Below are positions 55,445 through 63,372 of a stretch of 64,000 bases of DNA, piece by piece. This DNA is from Pedobacter indicus (GTDB lineage: Bacteria > Bacteroidota > Bacteroidia > Sphingobacteriales > Sphingobacteriaceae). The notes beneath the pieces were generated by a model, which saw only the letters and a program-made list of their open reading frames with translations, was not told the DNA's origin and made no database searches. Location of the stretch: positions 2,604,001 through 2,668,000 of the forward strand of contig NZ_QRGB01000001.1 of the NCBI RefSeq assembly GCF_003449035.1. The letters are read 5' to 3'. The first letter of the stretch is position 1, and each line of letters opens with the position of its first letter. Both the position numbers and the translations under genes were made by a program.

Positions 55445-55885
55445 TTATTTTTGAAGTTTCGATCTGATTTTCTCCCAAGCAATTCGATCCATTTCAAAAG
55501 TCAGCATATCAGTTGTAAACTCGCCAAGGGGAACCCAACGGAGGGCTTGGATTTCCCCTTCTTCGAAATCAAAAACTTTACTTTTTATTGGAAAATCGAG
55601 TTGTTTATTTGTAAAAACTTGGTAGTAAATGCCGATGACCTGACTTTTGTCAAAGGCAGAAGGAATGACTTCCTCAGTGATATACATCAACTTAGCTGAA
55701 TCTAATTGAAGATTAAATTCTTCTATAAATTCTCTTTTCAAACAGTCAATAACACTTTCACCGAATTCTAGTCCACCACCCGGAAATTTGGAAAATTGTT
55801 GATCATGATATATTTCATCACTAATCAAAATTTGTCCATCGCCGTTAATCAAAATCCCATATACCCGTATATTAAAAAACTCCAT
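55445..55885 (-). CDS. NUDIX hydrolase
   Basis: 146-residue pyrophosphatase. The Nudix box is complete: GGLEFGESVIDCLKREFIEEF (about residues 37-57) contains G-x5-E-x7-RE-x2-EE. The substrate (a nucleoside diphosphate derivative) cannot be named. It lies one base after the CDF transporter gene on the same strand and 100 bp upstream of the PorV-like gene. No homology-based symbol is given. Confidence 0.88.
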   Translation of the reverse strand: MEFFNIRVYGILINGDGQILISDEIYHDQQFSKFPGGGLEFGESVIDCLKREFIEEFNLQLDSAKLMYITEEVIPSAFDKSQVIGIYYQVFTNKQLDFPIKSKVFDFEEGEIQALRWVPLGEFTTDMLTFEMDRIAWEKIRSKLQK

Positions 55886-55886
55886 A

Positions 55887-56876
55887 TTAAATCAAGTTGT
55901 CTTTTTCAAAATGTTTGAGATTACGTGTTAGTAGTTCTACATCCCAGTTCATATCAACTGTTTTTTCAGAAGACCGGATGGGACAGTTCTTCACACTACA
56001 ATAATGGCAACATTGCGGTAAGCAAGGGTCGGCGTGTATGAAAAATTCAGTTTTCAGTTGAACTCGTTCATTAACTAATCGATCAATCTGTGAAACTTCT
56101 TCATGAACCCTATTCAGGTCGAAATAATTTGGTAACGTAATATGACAATCAAGATGCAAATCAGTTCCATATCGTTGTAAACGAAGGTTGTGAATATCAA
56201 TCCATTCATCCTTCCGTTCTTGCTTCAAAACCTCGACAACATCCTTTACTAATTGAACATCGGATTCATCCATTAACCCGCCAACAGATTGCCGCAATAG
56301 CTTATATCCTTGATAAAGAATAAAAACCCCCAATACAAGAGATAGTATCGTATCAATCAAGACAATGCCTGTATTGTACACCAAAAGTAAACCGACAATC
56401 AAACCCAGTGTACTAAGCGCATCCGTTAAAAGATGCTTACCGTCTGCCATCAGTGTTAACGAGTTCAGCTTCTTGCTCTTCAACACCAGATACCTGCCCA
56501 AAAGGAAATTTATAACCGCCGTCACGGCTACAAGTACTAAACCCTCTAATAGATTATCTATCTCGATCGGGAAGAAAAAATTATAGATTGCCTTGCCGAT
56601 AATAAATAAAGCCGCGAGAAAAATCAATCCCCCTTCAAGAAAAACTGAGAAAAACTCTACTTTACCATGACCGTAGGGGTGATTTTTATCTTTTGGCAAC
56701 GAAGAAAGATAAATGCTGTAAAAAGCAAAACTACTCGCAATGACGTTCACAATGCTTTCCAATGCGTCGGTAAAAATTGCATTGGAATGCGTGATGATGT
56801 AAGCTATAAATTTAATAATCATTAAAGCTATAGCGGTAATCAGCGATAAGAGAATGAGGCTTTTTTGATTTTTCAA
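55887..56876 (-). CDS. Cation diffusion facilitator (CDF) transporter with Cys-rich tail
   Basis: 329-residue inner-membrane metal exporter with six helices and a cytoplasmic dimer domain. Transport-site motifs are FTDALESIVNV (helix 2) and HLLTDALSTLG (helix 5); KNHPYGHGKVEFFS between helices 2 and 3 is typical. After the ZT-dimer domain the tail has five cysteines, Cys285, 289, 290, 293 and 298, likely to bind metal. The start is a TTG (56876); an ATG 17 bases upstream is out of frame. Export of Zn, Fe, Mn or Co cannot be separated. Confidence 0.88.
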   Translation of the reverse strand: MKNQKSLILLSLITAIALMIIKFIAYIITHSNAIFTDALESIVNVIASSFAFYSIYLSSLPKDKNHPYGHGKVEFFSVFLEGGLIFLAALFIIGKAIYNFFFPIEIDNLLEGLVLVAVTAVINFLLGRYLVLKSKKLNSLTLMADGKHLLTDALSTLGLIVGLLLVYNTGIVLIDTILSLVLGVFILYQGYKLLRQSVGGLMDESDVQLVKDVVEVLKQERKDEWIDIHNLRLQRYGTDLHLDCHITLPNYFDLNRVHEEVSQIDRLVNERVQLKTEFFIHADPCLPQCCHYCSVKNCPIRSSEKTVDMNWDVELLTRNLKHFEKDNLI

Positions 56877-57017
56877 TTTTTGCTGTTTTTCATCTGACTT
56901 TACAACAAAAATAAAAGAAATGTTTGATTACTACGGTATTCGCATTTTTATAAGCTTATTACTTAAATATTTAAATATTAAAAGGTAAATTCGCTACTTC
57001 ATAATCAACCATATAAA

Positions 57018-58226
57018 ATGAATAGCAGTACAATAGCTTTATCGGACAAAATCAATAACTTATCGGAATCGGCTACCATCAAAATGGCTAAATTGGGTCG
57101 GGAGTTAAAAGCAAAAGGAGTTAATGTAATCAGTCTTAGTTTTGGTGAACCTGACTTTCCAACGCCCGAACATATTAAAGACGCGGCAAAACGGGCGATG
57201 GACGAAAATTACACATATTACACTCCGGTTTCAGGCTACCCCGAACTAAGAGATGCAATTGTCAAAAAGTTAAAAACTGAAAACAACCTGGATTATGACG
57301 CTTCACAGATTGTTGTTTCTACCGGAGCTAAACAAGCACTGGCAAATGCGATTATGTGTCTTGTTAACCCGGGAGATGAGGTTATCATACCAACTCCTTA
57401 TTGGGTTTCGTATTCAGAAATGGTTAAGCTTGCAGATGGGGAATCTGTTTTTATCAATACTTCAATTGAGAGTAATTTCAAGATAACTGCCGAAGAACTT
57501 GAAGCTGCCATTACCCCCAAAACAAAATTATTTATGTTTTCATCGCCTTGTAACCCTACGGGAAGCTTATACAGTCGCGATGAATTAGAGTCTTTAGCAA
57601 AGGTTTTCGAAAAGCATCCTGGTATTTACATCCTGGCAGACGAGATTTACGAGCATATTAACTTTAGCGGAAAACATGAATCTATAGCTCAATTTGATTC
57701 GATTAAAGATCGCGTAATTTTGGTAAATGGTTTTTCAAAAGCGTATGCGATGACTGGCTGGCGTATCGGTTATTTAGCGGCTCACCCAACTATCGCTGCA
57801 GCAACTGACAAATTGCAAGGGCAAATAACATCTGGAACATGCTCAATTACGCAGCGGGCCGCGTTAGCAGCTTATGAAGGTGGGTTAGAAAGTGTAATTG
57901 CTATGCGTGATCAGTTTTTGAAAAGAAGAGATATTGTCTATAATCTATTAAAAGATATTCCAGGAGTAAAAACCAACCTCCCAGAAGGAGCATTTTACTT
58001 CTTCCCTGACATCAGCTCATTCTTCGGAAAACATACTGAAGATGGTGAGGTAATCAATAATTCTGGCGATTTAGCCCTTTACCTATTGAATGTAGGTCAT
58101 GTGGCAACTGTCGGCGGAGACTCGTTCGGAAATAATGATTGTATACGGTTTTCATATGCAGCGTCAGAAGAGAATTTGATAGAAGCTTTGAAAAGAATAA
58201 AAGAGGCATTGGCGAAATTAAAATAA
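57018..58226 (+). CDS. PLP-dependent aminotransferase (class I, aspartate type)
   Basis: 402-residue fold-type I aminotransferase of the I-gamma class (aspartate/prephenate aminotransferase type). The PLP lysine is Lys241 in VNGFSKAYAMTGWRIGYLA; other motifs are VISLSFGEPDFPTPEHIKDAA (residues 37-57), YTPVSGYPELRDAI, SSPCNPTG (about 175-182) and ADEIYEHI. Usual length about 400. Probably makes aspartate from oxaloacetate and glutamate; substrates like phenylalanine or prephenate are possible. It stands alone with a repeat-rich 670-bp region downstream. Confidence 0.92.
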   Translation: MNSSTIALSDKINNLSESATIKMAKLGRELKAKGVNVISLSFGEPDFPTPEHIKDAAKRAMDENYTYYTPVSGYPELRDAIVKKLKTENNLDYDASQIVVSTGAKQALANAIMCLVNPGDEVIIPTPYWVSYSEMVKLADGESVFINTSIESNFKITAEELEAAITPKTKLFMFSSPCNPTGSLYSRDELESLAKVFEKHPGIYILADEIYEHINFSGKHESIAQFDSIKDRVILVNGFSKAYAMTGWRIGYLAAHPTIAAATDKLQGQITSGTCSITQRAALAAYEGGLESVIAMRDQFLKRRDIVYNLLKDIPGVKTNLPEGAFYFFPDISSFFGKHTEDGEVINNSGDLALYLLNVGHVATVGGDSFGNNDCIRFSYAASEENLIEALKRIKEALAKLK

Positions 58227-58301
58227 AATAGACCTCTTAAATCTATAATCTTTTCCTACCTGGTTTTTACTGATATCATGGGCAGTACAAGGCCACAACG
58301 T

Positions 58302-58354
58302 ATATCATAGGCTACGAATGCCATTGGCTCGACGGCGTTCATAGCCCATGATAT
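58302..58354. repeat. Imperfect 21-bp inverted repeat (hairpin)
   Basis: Arms 58302-58322 and 58334-58354 match at 18 of 21 positions with an 11-base loop. The outer 11 bases (ATATCATGGGC) occur a second time in direct orientation at 58273-58283 and are fully complementary to the right arm, so two alternative pairings are possible. It resembles the hairpins of small repeated palindromic elements or MITE ends; I could not check whether it recurs in the genome. Confidence 0.65.
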
Positions 58355-58651
58355 TCATTCTTCCGTGGTTCTGCACCCCTTCCCCACCCACCAAGTGATA
58401 TAAGCGTTTTCTGTTGAGGTCCGTCCGGTAATTCCTGGTCCGGAAACGGTCTCATATTCTATTTTCTCTTGATATGCCATATGATTATACTGTGCATTCG
58501 AATCAAGGGAAAGTACCATCAGTAAACGAAAGAAGTAAAATTCAGATTAACCGTTTGCCATGTATAATTAAATCAACATTTATTAATAAATGTGTATAGC
58601 TACAATAGGGTAAAACAACCTTAAAGAAATATTATTAACTTGTTCGAGAAG

Positions 58652-58734
58652 AACAGTGGTCAAGCAGTCCTTAAACAGTCCTCTAACTGTGGTTAACCTG
58701 TGGCAAAAGGACTGTTTGACCACTGTTTAAGGAC
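58652..58734. repeat. Two overlapping inverted repeats (ACAGT-rich)
   Basis: IR1: 58652-58672 and 58707-58727, 20 of 21 matches, loop 34 bases. IR2: 58667-58679 and 58722-58734, 13 of 13 matches. They share bases, so only one can form at a time. The pentamer ACAGT or ACTGT occurs about six times in 96 bases (58652-58747). The segment ends in GGTTTTT on the plus strand, so one form could act as a terminator for plus-strand transcripts. Confidence 0.7.
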
Positions 58735-58899
58735 GGTTTTTCTACTGTTTATTTAAAATAAGAGTATAATAAGACGAGGAGATTTTATTATTGGTTAATT
58801 TTTGTTCCAAAAATTAAATCGATGTACCGGTCAGATATACTGAAAAAGAAAAGTATAGAATTAGCTTAAGAGTAGTTGTTAAGTATGCAGCTTTTCTGT

Positions 58900-60141
58900 T
58901 TAACTTCTAATTGCTTCTACCGGATCCAAACGTGATGCCATAACTGCGGGTATAATTCCAGCAATCAGCCCGATCATTGTCGACAGCACCAAAGTCAACA
59001 AAACTTTTCCGAAATCAACGACAATCCCCACACCTAAACCAAGTTTAACTAGAAAAGCAAGAAAATAAACGATTCCAAGACCTATCACACCACCCAATAT
59101 ACAGAGCAAGACTGCTTCTATCAAAAATTGAGAAAGAATAAAAAAGTTCTTAGCACCAAGTGATTTTTGTATTCCAATCAATGGAGTCCGCTCTTTAACG
59201 GATACGAACATAATATTCGCTATTCCAAAGCCACCGACAAGAATTGAAAAAATGCCAATGAAAAGTCCAGCGCCATTAATTACTGTAAATAATTGATCCA
59301 GCTGTGCTGTAATAATAGTTGTTTTATTCAAAGAAAAATCATCCTCCTGTTTCGGGCTGAGCCTATGGATAGACCGCATAATTCCTCTTAACTCACTCTC
59401 AGTTTCTTCCAACGGATATGCTGCTGCTGCATTTACTACAATATTTGGATTATGGTTCTCTACATGTACTAAGTTTTTCATAAAGTTCAAAGGCATAACA
59501 ACTACATTGTCCAAAGAAACATCCAGGAGCATGCCTTCGCCTTCGGATTTAAATACACCGATGACATTTACCTTTCGACCCAAAACTGTAATTTGCTTTC
59601 CAATAGGATCCATACTTGGGAAAAGACCCTCTGCAATGGTTGATCCTATCATCGCAATGGGGGTTCCGTTATCTGATTCAGCATTCGTAAAATATCGACC
59701 GGACGAAAATTCAAGATTTCTCATTTTATAGAAATCAAATGAAACTCCGGAAACAGCCGCTCCTTCTACATTATTGCTTCTAAATTTAACAGTGCGATTC
59801 GAAACGGTGACTTCGTAGCATATACCGTCAGCAAGGGTAAGCCTTTCTTGCAATTTTTCAAAATCGTCAATGGTAGGCTCTGGACGGTTTACGTACTTCC
59901 ACCAAGGAAAATCGGGACCTCCATCCCAAGGCCATTTAGATATGTAAAGAGTTTTACTTCCAAGCTTTTCAATGCTGCTTTCCAAATTTGAGCGAAGGGT
60001 ATCTACCGCCGAAAAAACTCCTATGATAGTCATAATTCCGATCGTAATCCCAAGCAACGAAAGCAAAGTACGTGTCTTGTTTCCCTTTAGAGCAGAAAAC
60101 GCGAAACCGAAACTCTCACCTAATAATTTTAAAAACAACAT
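58900..60141 (-). CDS. ABC transporter permease (MacB/FtsX type)
   Basis: 413-residue membrane protein with one N-terminal helix (TRTLLSLLGITIGIMTIIGVFSAVDTL, about 24-50), a large extracytoplasmic MacB-like domain (about 55-275) and three C-terminal FtsX helices (280-410) including GIGFGIANIMFVSVKERTPLIGIQKSLGA-type signature (GGFGIANIMFVSVKERT). No ATP-binding subunit is adjacent in the window, so the permease is an orphan or its ATPase lies elsewhere. Probably exports a peptide or lipid, or moves lipoproteins. It is divergent from queA. Confidence 0.85.
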   Translation of the reverse strand: MLFLKLLGESFGFAFSALKGNKTRTLLSLLGITIGIMTIIGVFSAVDTLRSNLESSIEKLGSKTLYISKWPWDGGPDFPWWKYVNRPEPTIDDFEKLQERLTLADGICYEVTVSNRTVKFRSNNVEGAAVSGVSFDFYKMRNLEFSSGRYFTNAESDNGTPIAMIGSTIAEGLFPSMDPIGKQITVLGRKVNVIGVFKSEGEGMLLDVSLDNVVVMPLNFMKNLVHVENHNPNIVVNAAAAYPLEETESELRGIMRSIHRLSPKQEDDFSLNKTTIITAQLDQLFTVINGAGLFIGIFSILVGGFGIANIMFVSVKERTPLIGIQKSLGAKNFFILSQFLIEAVLLCILGGVIGLGIVYFLAFLVKLGLGVGIVVDFGKVLLTLVLSTMIGLIAGIIPAVMASRLDPVEAIRS

Positions 60142-60248
60142 ATAGGAGTATGACGTTTAAATGATTAAGAAGTTACAGCAATAATTTAAATTTAAACACC
60201 TATATCTAATACGCCAAGTAATTAATAGCATTTGCCATTAAAAAAACG

Positions 60249-60256
60249 TATATTTG
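60249..60256 (+). promoter_or_regulatory. -7 box upstream of queA
   Basis: TATATTTG matches the -7 consensus 45 bases before the queA ATG at 60302. A TTTG lies 14 bases upstream, closer than the usual 19. The box overlaps the TTG at 60254, so translation from there is impossible or unlikely. Confidence 0.5.
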
Positions 60257-60301
60257 CGCGCTGATTTATTTGCAAAAGAATCCTATCATAACATACTATC
60301 T

Positions 60302-61351
60302 ATGAAATTATCTCAATTCAAATTTAATTTACCTCAATCTTTGGTAGCCCTACACCCTTCAGAGAACCGGGACGAAGCTCGCTTAATGGTTTTACATAAA
60401 GATACTGGCAAGATTGAACATAAAATATTTAAGGATGTGATCGATTATTTCGATGAAAAGGACGTCATGATCTTTAACAATACAAAAGTATTTCCCGCGC
60501 GGCTTTATGGAAACAAAGAAAAAACGGGTGCTACTATTGAGGTATTTTTGCTTCGTGAGTTAAACAAAGAATTAAGGCTTTGGGATGTACTAGTAGATCC
60601 AGCACGAAAAATACGTGTAGGCAATAAATTATACTTTGGTGAGGATGATTTGTTAGTTGCTGAAGTTGTCGACAACACAACTTCGAGAGGACGTACAATC
60701 CGCTTTCTTTTTGACGGTACTGACGAAGAATTCAGAAAAAATATTGAAGTTTTAGGTGAGACCCCTTTACCTAAGTATATTAACAGAAAACCAGAGCCTG
60801 AAGATAAGTTTCGCTACCAAACCATATATGCTAAGCATGAAGGTGCCGTAGCAGCGCCTACAGCGGGTCTGCACTTCAGCCGTGAATTAATGAAGAGATT
60901 GGAGCTTAAAGGGGTTGAATTTTCGGAAATCACGTTGCATATTGGGCTTGGGACATTTAGACAGGTAGAGGTGGAAGATTTAACTAAACATAAAATGGAC
61001 TCTGAACAATTCTTCATTGCCGAGCGCGATGCCAATATTGTCAATGAAGCGATTGATAACAAACGAAAGGTTTGCGCGGTAGGAACGACGAGTATGCGGG
61101 CGATTGAATCATCTGTATCTGCAAGTCATCATTTAAAGCCAGCAAGCAATTGGACTAGCAAGTTTATATTCCCTCCTTACGATTTCAGTATCGCTAACAG
61201 TATGATTACTAACTTCCACACGCCAGAATCAACCTTATTGATGATGATATGTGCGTTCGGAGGATATGAAAACGTTATGAACGCCTATGAAGTAGCTGTA
61301 AAAGAAAAATACAAATTTTATAGTTACGGTGATTCGATGTTGATCATCTAA
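60302..61351 (+). CDS. queA: tRNA preQ1(34) S-adenosylmethionine ribosyltransferase-isomerase
   Basis: 349-residue enzyme that moves the ribosyl part of S-adenosylmethionine to preQ1 in the wobble position of tRNA, giving epoxyqueuosine. Motifs: [17 protein letters not shown] at the N-terminus, [38 protein letters not shown] (about 177-197) and [19 protein letters not shown] near the C-terminus. The frame is open from a TTG at 60254, but that lies within the promoter -7 box; the ATG at 60302 gives the normal length. ispD follows 15 bp later. Confidence 0.96.
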   Translation: MKLSQFKFNLPQSLVALHPSENRDEARLMVLHKDTGKIEHKIFKDVIDYFDEKDVMIFNNTKVFPARLYGNKEKTGATIEVFLLRELNKELRLWDVLVDPARKIRVGNKLYFGEDDLLVAEVVDNTTSRGRTIRFLFDGTDEEFRKNIEVLGETPLPKYINRKPEPEDKFRYQTIYAKHEGAVAAPTAGLHFSRELMKRLELKGVEFSEITLHIGLGTFRQVEVEDLTKHKMDSEQFFIAERDANIVNEAIDNKRKVCAVGTTSMRAIESSVSASHHLKPASNWTSKFIFPPYDFSIANSMITNFHTPESTLLMMICAFGGYENVMNAYEVAVKEKYKFYSYGDSMLII

Positions 61352-61366
61352 TTTAGACACTCTTGA

Positions 61367-62056
61367 ATGTCAGACTTCAAGAAATATGTGATTATCGTTA
61401 GTGGCGGAGTTGGCAGCAGAATGAACAACTCGGTCCCAAAACAATTCCTTGAAGTTGGGAAGCTTCCGATTCTAATGCATAGCATTCGTGCATTTGATCA
61501 AGATGATATACGTATCGTATTAGTCCAAAACGACACCTATAGGGAAATGTGGACATCGCTATGCTTAAAACATCGATTCGATGTTCCACATAGTCTAATT
61601 AGTGGAGGTGAAACAAGATTCCATTCGGTAAAAAAAGGTTTGGAGTTTGTCTTTGAAAATGAGGAAGAGTTAGACAATGTTCTGATCTCTATCCATGATG
61701 GTGTCAGACCACTAGTAAGTAAAAAACTAATTAACTCATCATTTGAGGAGGTGATTCAGAAAAAAGCAGTTGTGCCCACTATTGAGAGCAAAGACTCAGT
61801 TCGGATAATTAGTGGTGAAGTTCAGAATAAAGCGATAGAGCGAAAACGAGTTCGGTTGGTTCAGACACCTCAGACTTTTTACGGATCTATGCTTAAGAAG
61901 GCTTATCAAATACCATATAGTACTGATCTTACAGACGATGCATCCGTTATGGAAAAATCCGGATATCCCATCTATTTGATTGATGGCGATATCCGGAATA
62001 TTAAAATAACTTACCCCATCGACCTAGCTATTGCCGAATTGTGGATGGCAGATTAG
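61367..62056 (+). CDS. ispD: 2-C-methyl-D-erythritol 4-phosphate cytidylyltransferase
   Basis: 229-residue enzyme of the MEP isoprenoid pathway; couples CTP with methylerythritol phosphate. The CTP-binding signature is SGGVGSRMNNSVPKQF (about residues 12-27), with ISIHDGVRPLVS (about 107-118) and the C-terminal region TDDASVMEKSGYPIYLIDGDIRNIKIT typical. Cotranscribed with queA. The stop is one base from the stop of the small convergent gene. Confidence 0.93.
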   Translation: MSDFKKYVIIVSGGVGSRMNNSVPKQFLEVGKLPILMHSIRAFDQDDIRIVLVQNDTYREMWTSLCLKHRFDVPHSLISGGETRFHSVKKGLEFVFENEEELDNVLISIHDGVRPLVSKKLINSSFEEVIQKKAVVPTIESKDSVRIISGEVQNKAIERKRVRLVQTPQTFYGSMLKKAYQIPYSTDLTDDASVMEKSGYPIYLIDGDIRNIKITYPIDLAIAELWMAD

Positions 62057-62057
62057 C

Positions 62058-62210
62058 TTAAGCCGCTCCACGGATAATCCTCAACAGAATTGCAATAATA
62101 GCTATCACCAAAAGGATATGAATAATTCCACCAGAGGCATATCCTCCAAAAAAACTAACCGCCCAGATAATTACTAAAATGACGGCGATGATGTACAATA
62201 AGTTTCCCAT
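62058..62210 (-). CDS. Lmo0937-family small membrane protein
   Basis: 50-residue protein starting MGNLLYIIAVILVIIWAVSFF, with two hydrophobic helices (about residues 4-21 and 29-45) and a conserved centre FFGGYASGGIIHILLVIAI. Sequence and length match the Lmo0937 family, small bacterial membrane proteins often induced by stress. The stop is one base away from the ispD stop on the other strand. Function unknown. Confidence 0.88.
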   Translation of the reverse strand: MGNLLYIIAVILVIIWAVSFFGGYASGGIIHILLVIAIIAILLRIIRGAA

Positions 62211-62325
62211 AACTCTCTTTTTAAATTTTTAAATTGATTTCTTTTTATATTATATCTTATAAATAGTAAAGGAAAAATACCCATGGATTGTTTTAACAAA
62301 AGAAAAAATTTTATCGCAAACTGGC

Positions 62326-63090
62326 CTATAAGGAAAGCTTTAACCCATCGTACGCAAGCTTAATCCCATCCGGCAACTCCTTTGAAACTTCAGTATACCT
62401 GCCTAAACGATGACTAATATGGGTAAGGAAAGTATGCTCGGCTCCTACGCGTTCGGCGAATTCAATTGCTTCTTGCAACGTGAAATGAGAGATGTGTTTT
62501 TCTCGTTGCAAAGCATTTATAACAAGTATCTTAGTGCCTTTTATCTTTTCAAACTCTTCATCAGGCACTGTCTTAGCATCTGTAATGTATGTGAAGTCTC
62601 CAAACCGATAACCTAAAACCGGCAACTTAAAGTGCATAACTTCGATGGGTATAATCGCTAGTTTCCCACCGATAGTAAATGGTTGGGAGTTTATTTCATG
62701 AAGATGAACCTGTGGGATTCCTGGATATTTCTGATCGGAGAAAACGTAATGAAACTCTCTTTTTAAAGCATCGATCACCCGTCCTGTTGCGTAAATTGGG
62801 AGAGAACTTTGCTGCTTATAGTTAAAAGCACGGATATCATCTAGTCCAGCAATGTGATCTTTATGTTCGTGAGTGAACAATACGGCATCTAAACGCTGGA
62901 CATTTTCACGCAACATTTGATATCGGAAATCGGGACCAGTATCAATTACAACGTTTAACGATTCATATTCGACCAAAATAGAAGATCGTAAACGCTTGTC
63001 TTTATTATCCGAGGATGAACAAACATGGCAGTTACAAGCTATGACAGGAACACCTTGAGATGTGCCTGTTCCTAAAAAGGTTATGGTCAC
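62326..63090 (-). CDS. MBL-fold metal hydrolase (PhnP-like)
   Basis: 254-residue metallo-beta-lactamase-fold phosphodiesterase. The metal motif THEHKDHIAG is at residues 73-82 (His74, His76, Asp78, His79), with LGTGTSQGVP at the start, a CxCxxC zinc site (Cys19, Cys21, Cys24) as in PhnP, and FLTHISHRLGR (about 222-232). Cyclic ribose phosphate is the PhnP substrate; the real one is not known here. The start codon is GTG (63088-63090), which overlaps the stop of the upstream gene by GTGA. No ATG lies near. Confidence 0.9.
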   Translation of the reverse strand: MTITFLGTGTSQGVPVIACNCHVCSSSDNKDKRLRSSILVEYESLNVVIDTGPDFRYQMLRENVQRLDAVLFTHEHKDHIAGLDDIRAFNYKQQSSLPIYATGRVIDALKREFHYVFSDQKYPGIPQVHLHEINSQPFTIGGKLAIIPIEVMHFKLPVLGYRFGDFTYITDAKTVPDEEFEKIKGTKILVINALQREKHISHFTLQEAIEFAERVGAEHTFLTHISHRLGRYTEVSKELPDGIKLAYDGLKLSL

Positions 63091-63359
63091 AGATCTAATT
63101 TTGTTTGTTTAACCAAATATAAAAACTTCTTTTGTTTATCGTTAAGAGTGATTTCAGAAAAATCAAGACCAGCAACAACCTCTGCAACCGAGTTTATTTT
63201 CATTTCTATATCAGAAAACTTATTTATGACCAATATTTTATTTTTTAAAAGAGTACAAGTGCCCGATTCAAAGTTCCCTTTTTCATAACGAATTTTATAG
63301 TTTTTTATTCGAAGCAGGTCTTCAAGTTTTTGTAGTGTATTGGTGGTATAGGATAGCAT
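63087..63359 (-). CDS. Conserved hypothetical protein
   Basis: 90-residue soluble protein. A helix (LQKLEDLLRIKNYKIRYEKGNF) is followed by beta-strands (SGTCTLLKNKILVINKF) and a C-terminal helix. An in-frame TTG 4 codons upstream is less likely than the ATG at 63359. It lies between the MBL and LolA-like genes in what looks like one operon, as is common in Bacteroidota, but its role is unknown to me. Confidence 0.65.
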   Translation of the reverse strand: MLSYTTNTLQKLEDLLRIKNYKIRYEKGNFESGTCTLLKNKILVINKFSDIEMKINSVAEVVAGLDFSEITLNDKQKKFLYLVKQTKLDL

Positions 63360-63372
63360 AGTTTTCAGCAAA

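Larger units (their letters stand above)
58227..58899. other. Repeat-rich intergenic region
   Basis: 673 bp between the convergent aminotransferase and ABC permease genes, with no gene that I can support. The first third is richer in G and C than the flanks and has a 21-bp imperfect hairpin; the middle has two overlapping inverted repeats. Short minus-strand frames exist (41 codons at 58355-58480 and others), but none resembles a known family. Confidence 0.55.

Noticed and set aside
58355-58480. 41-codon minus-strand ORF (MAYQEKIEYE...), plus overlapping short frames
   Set aside because: No recognisable family, low-complexity neighbourhood and competing frames; more likely part of a repeat element than a gene.
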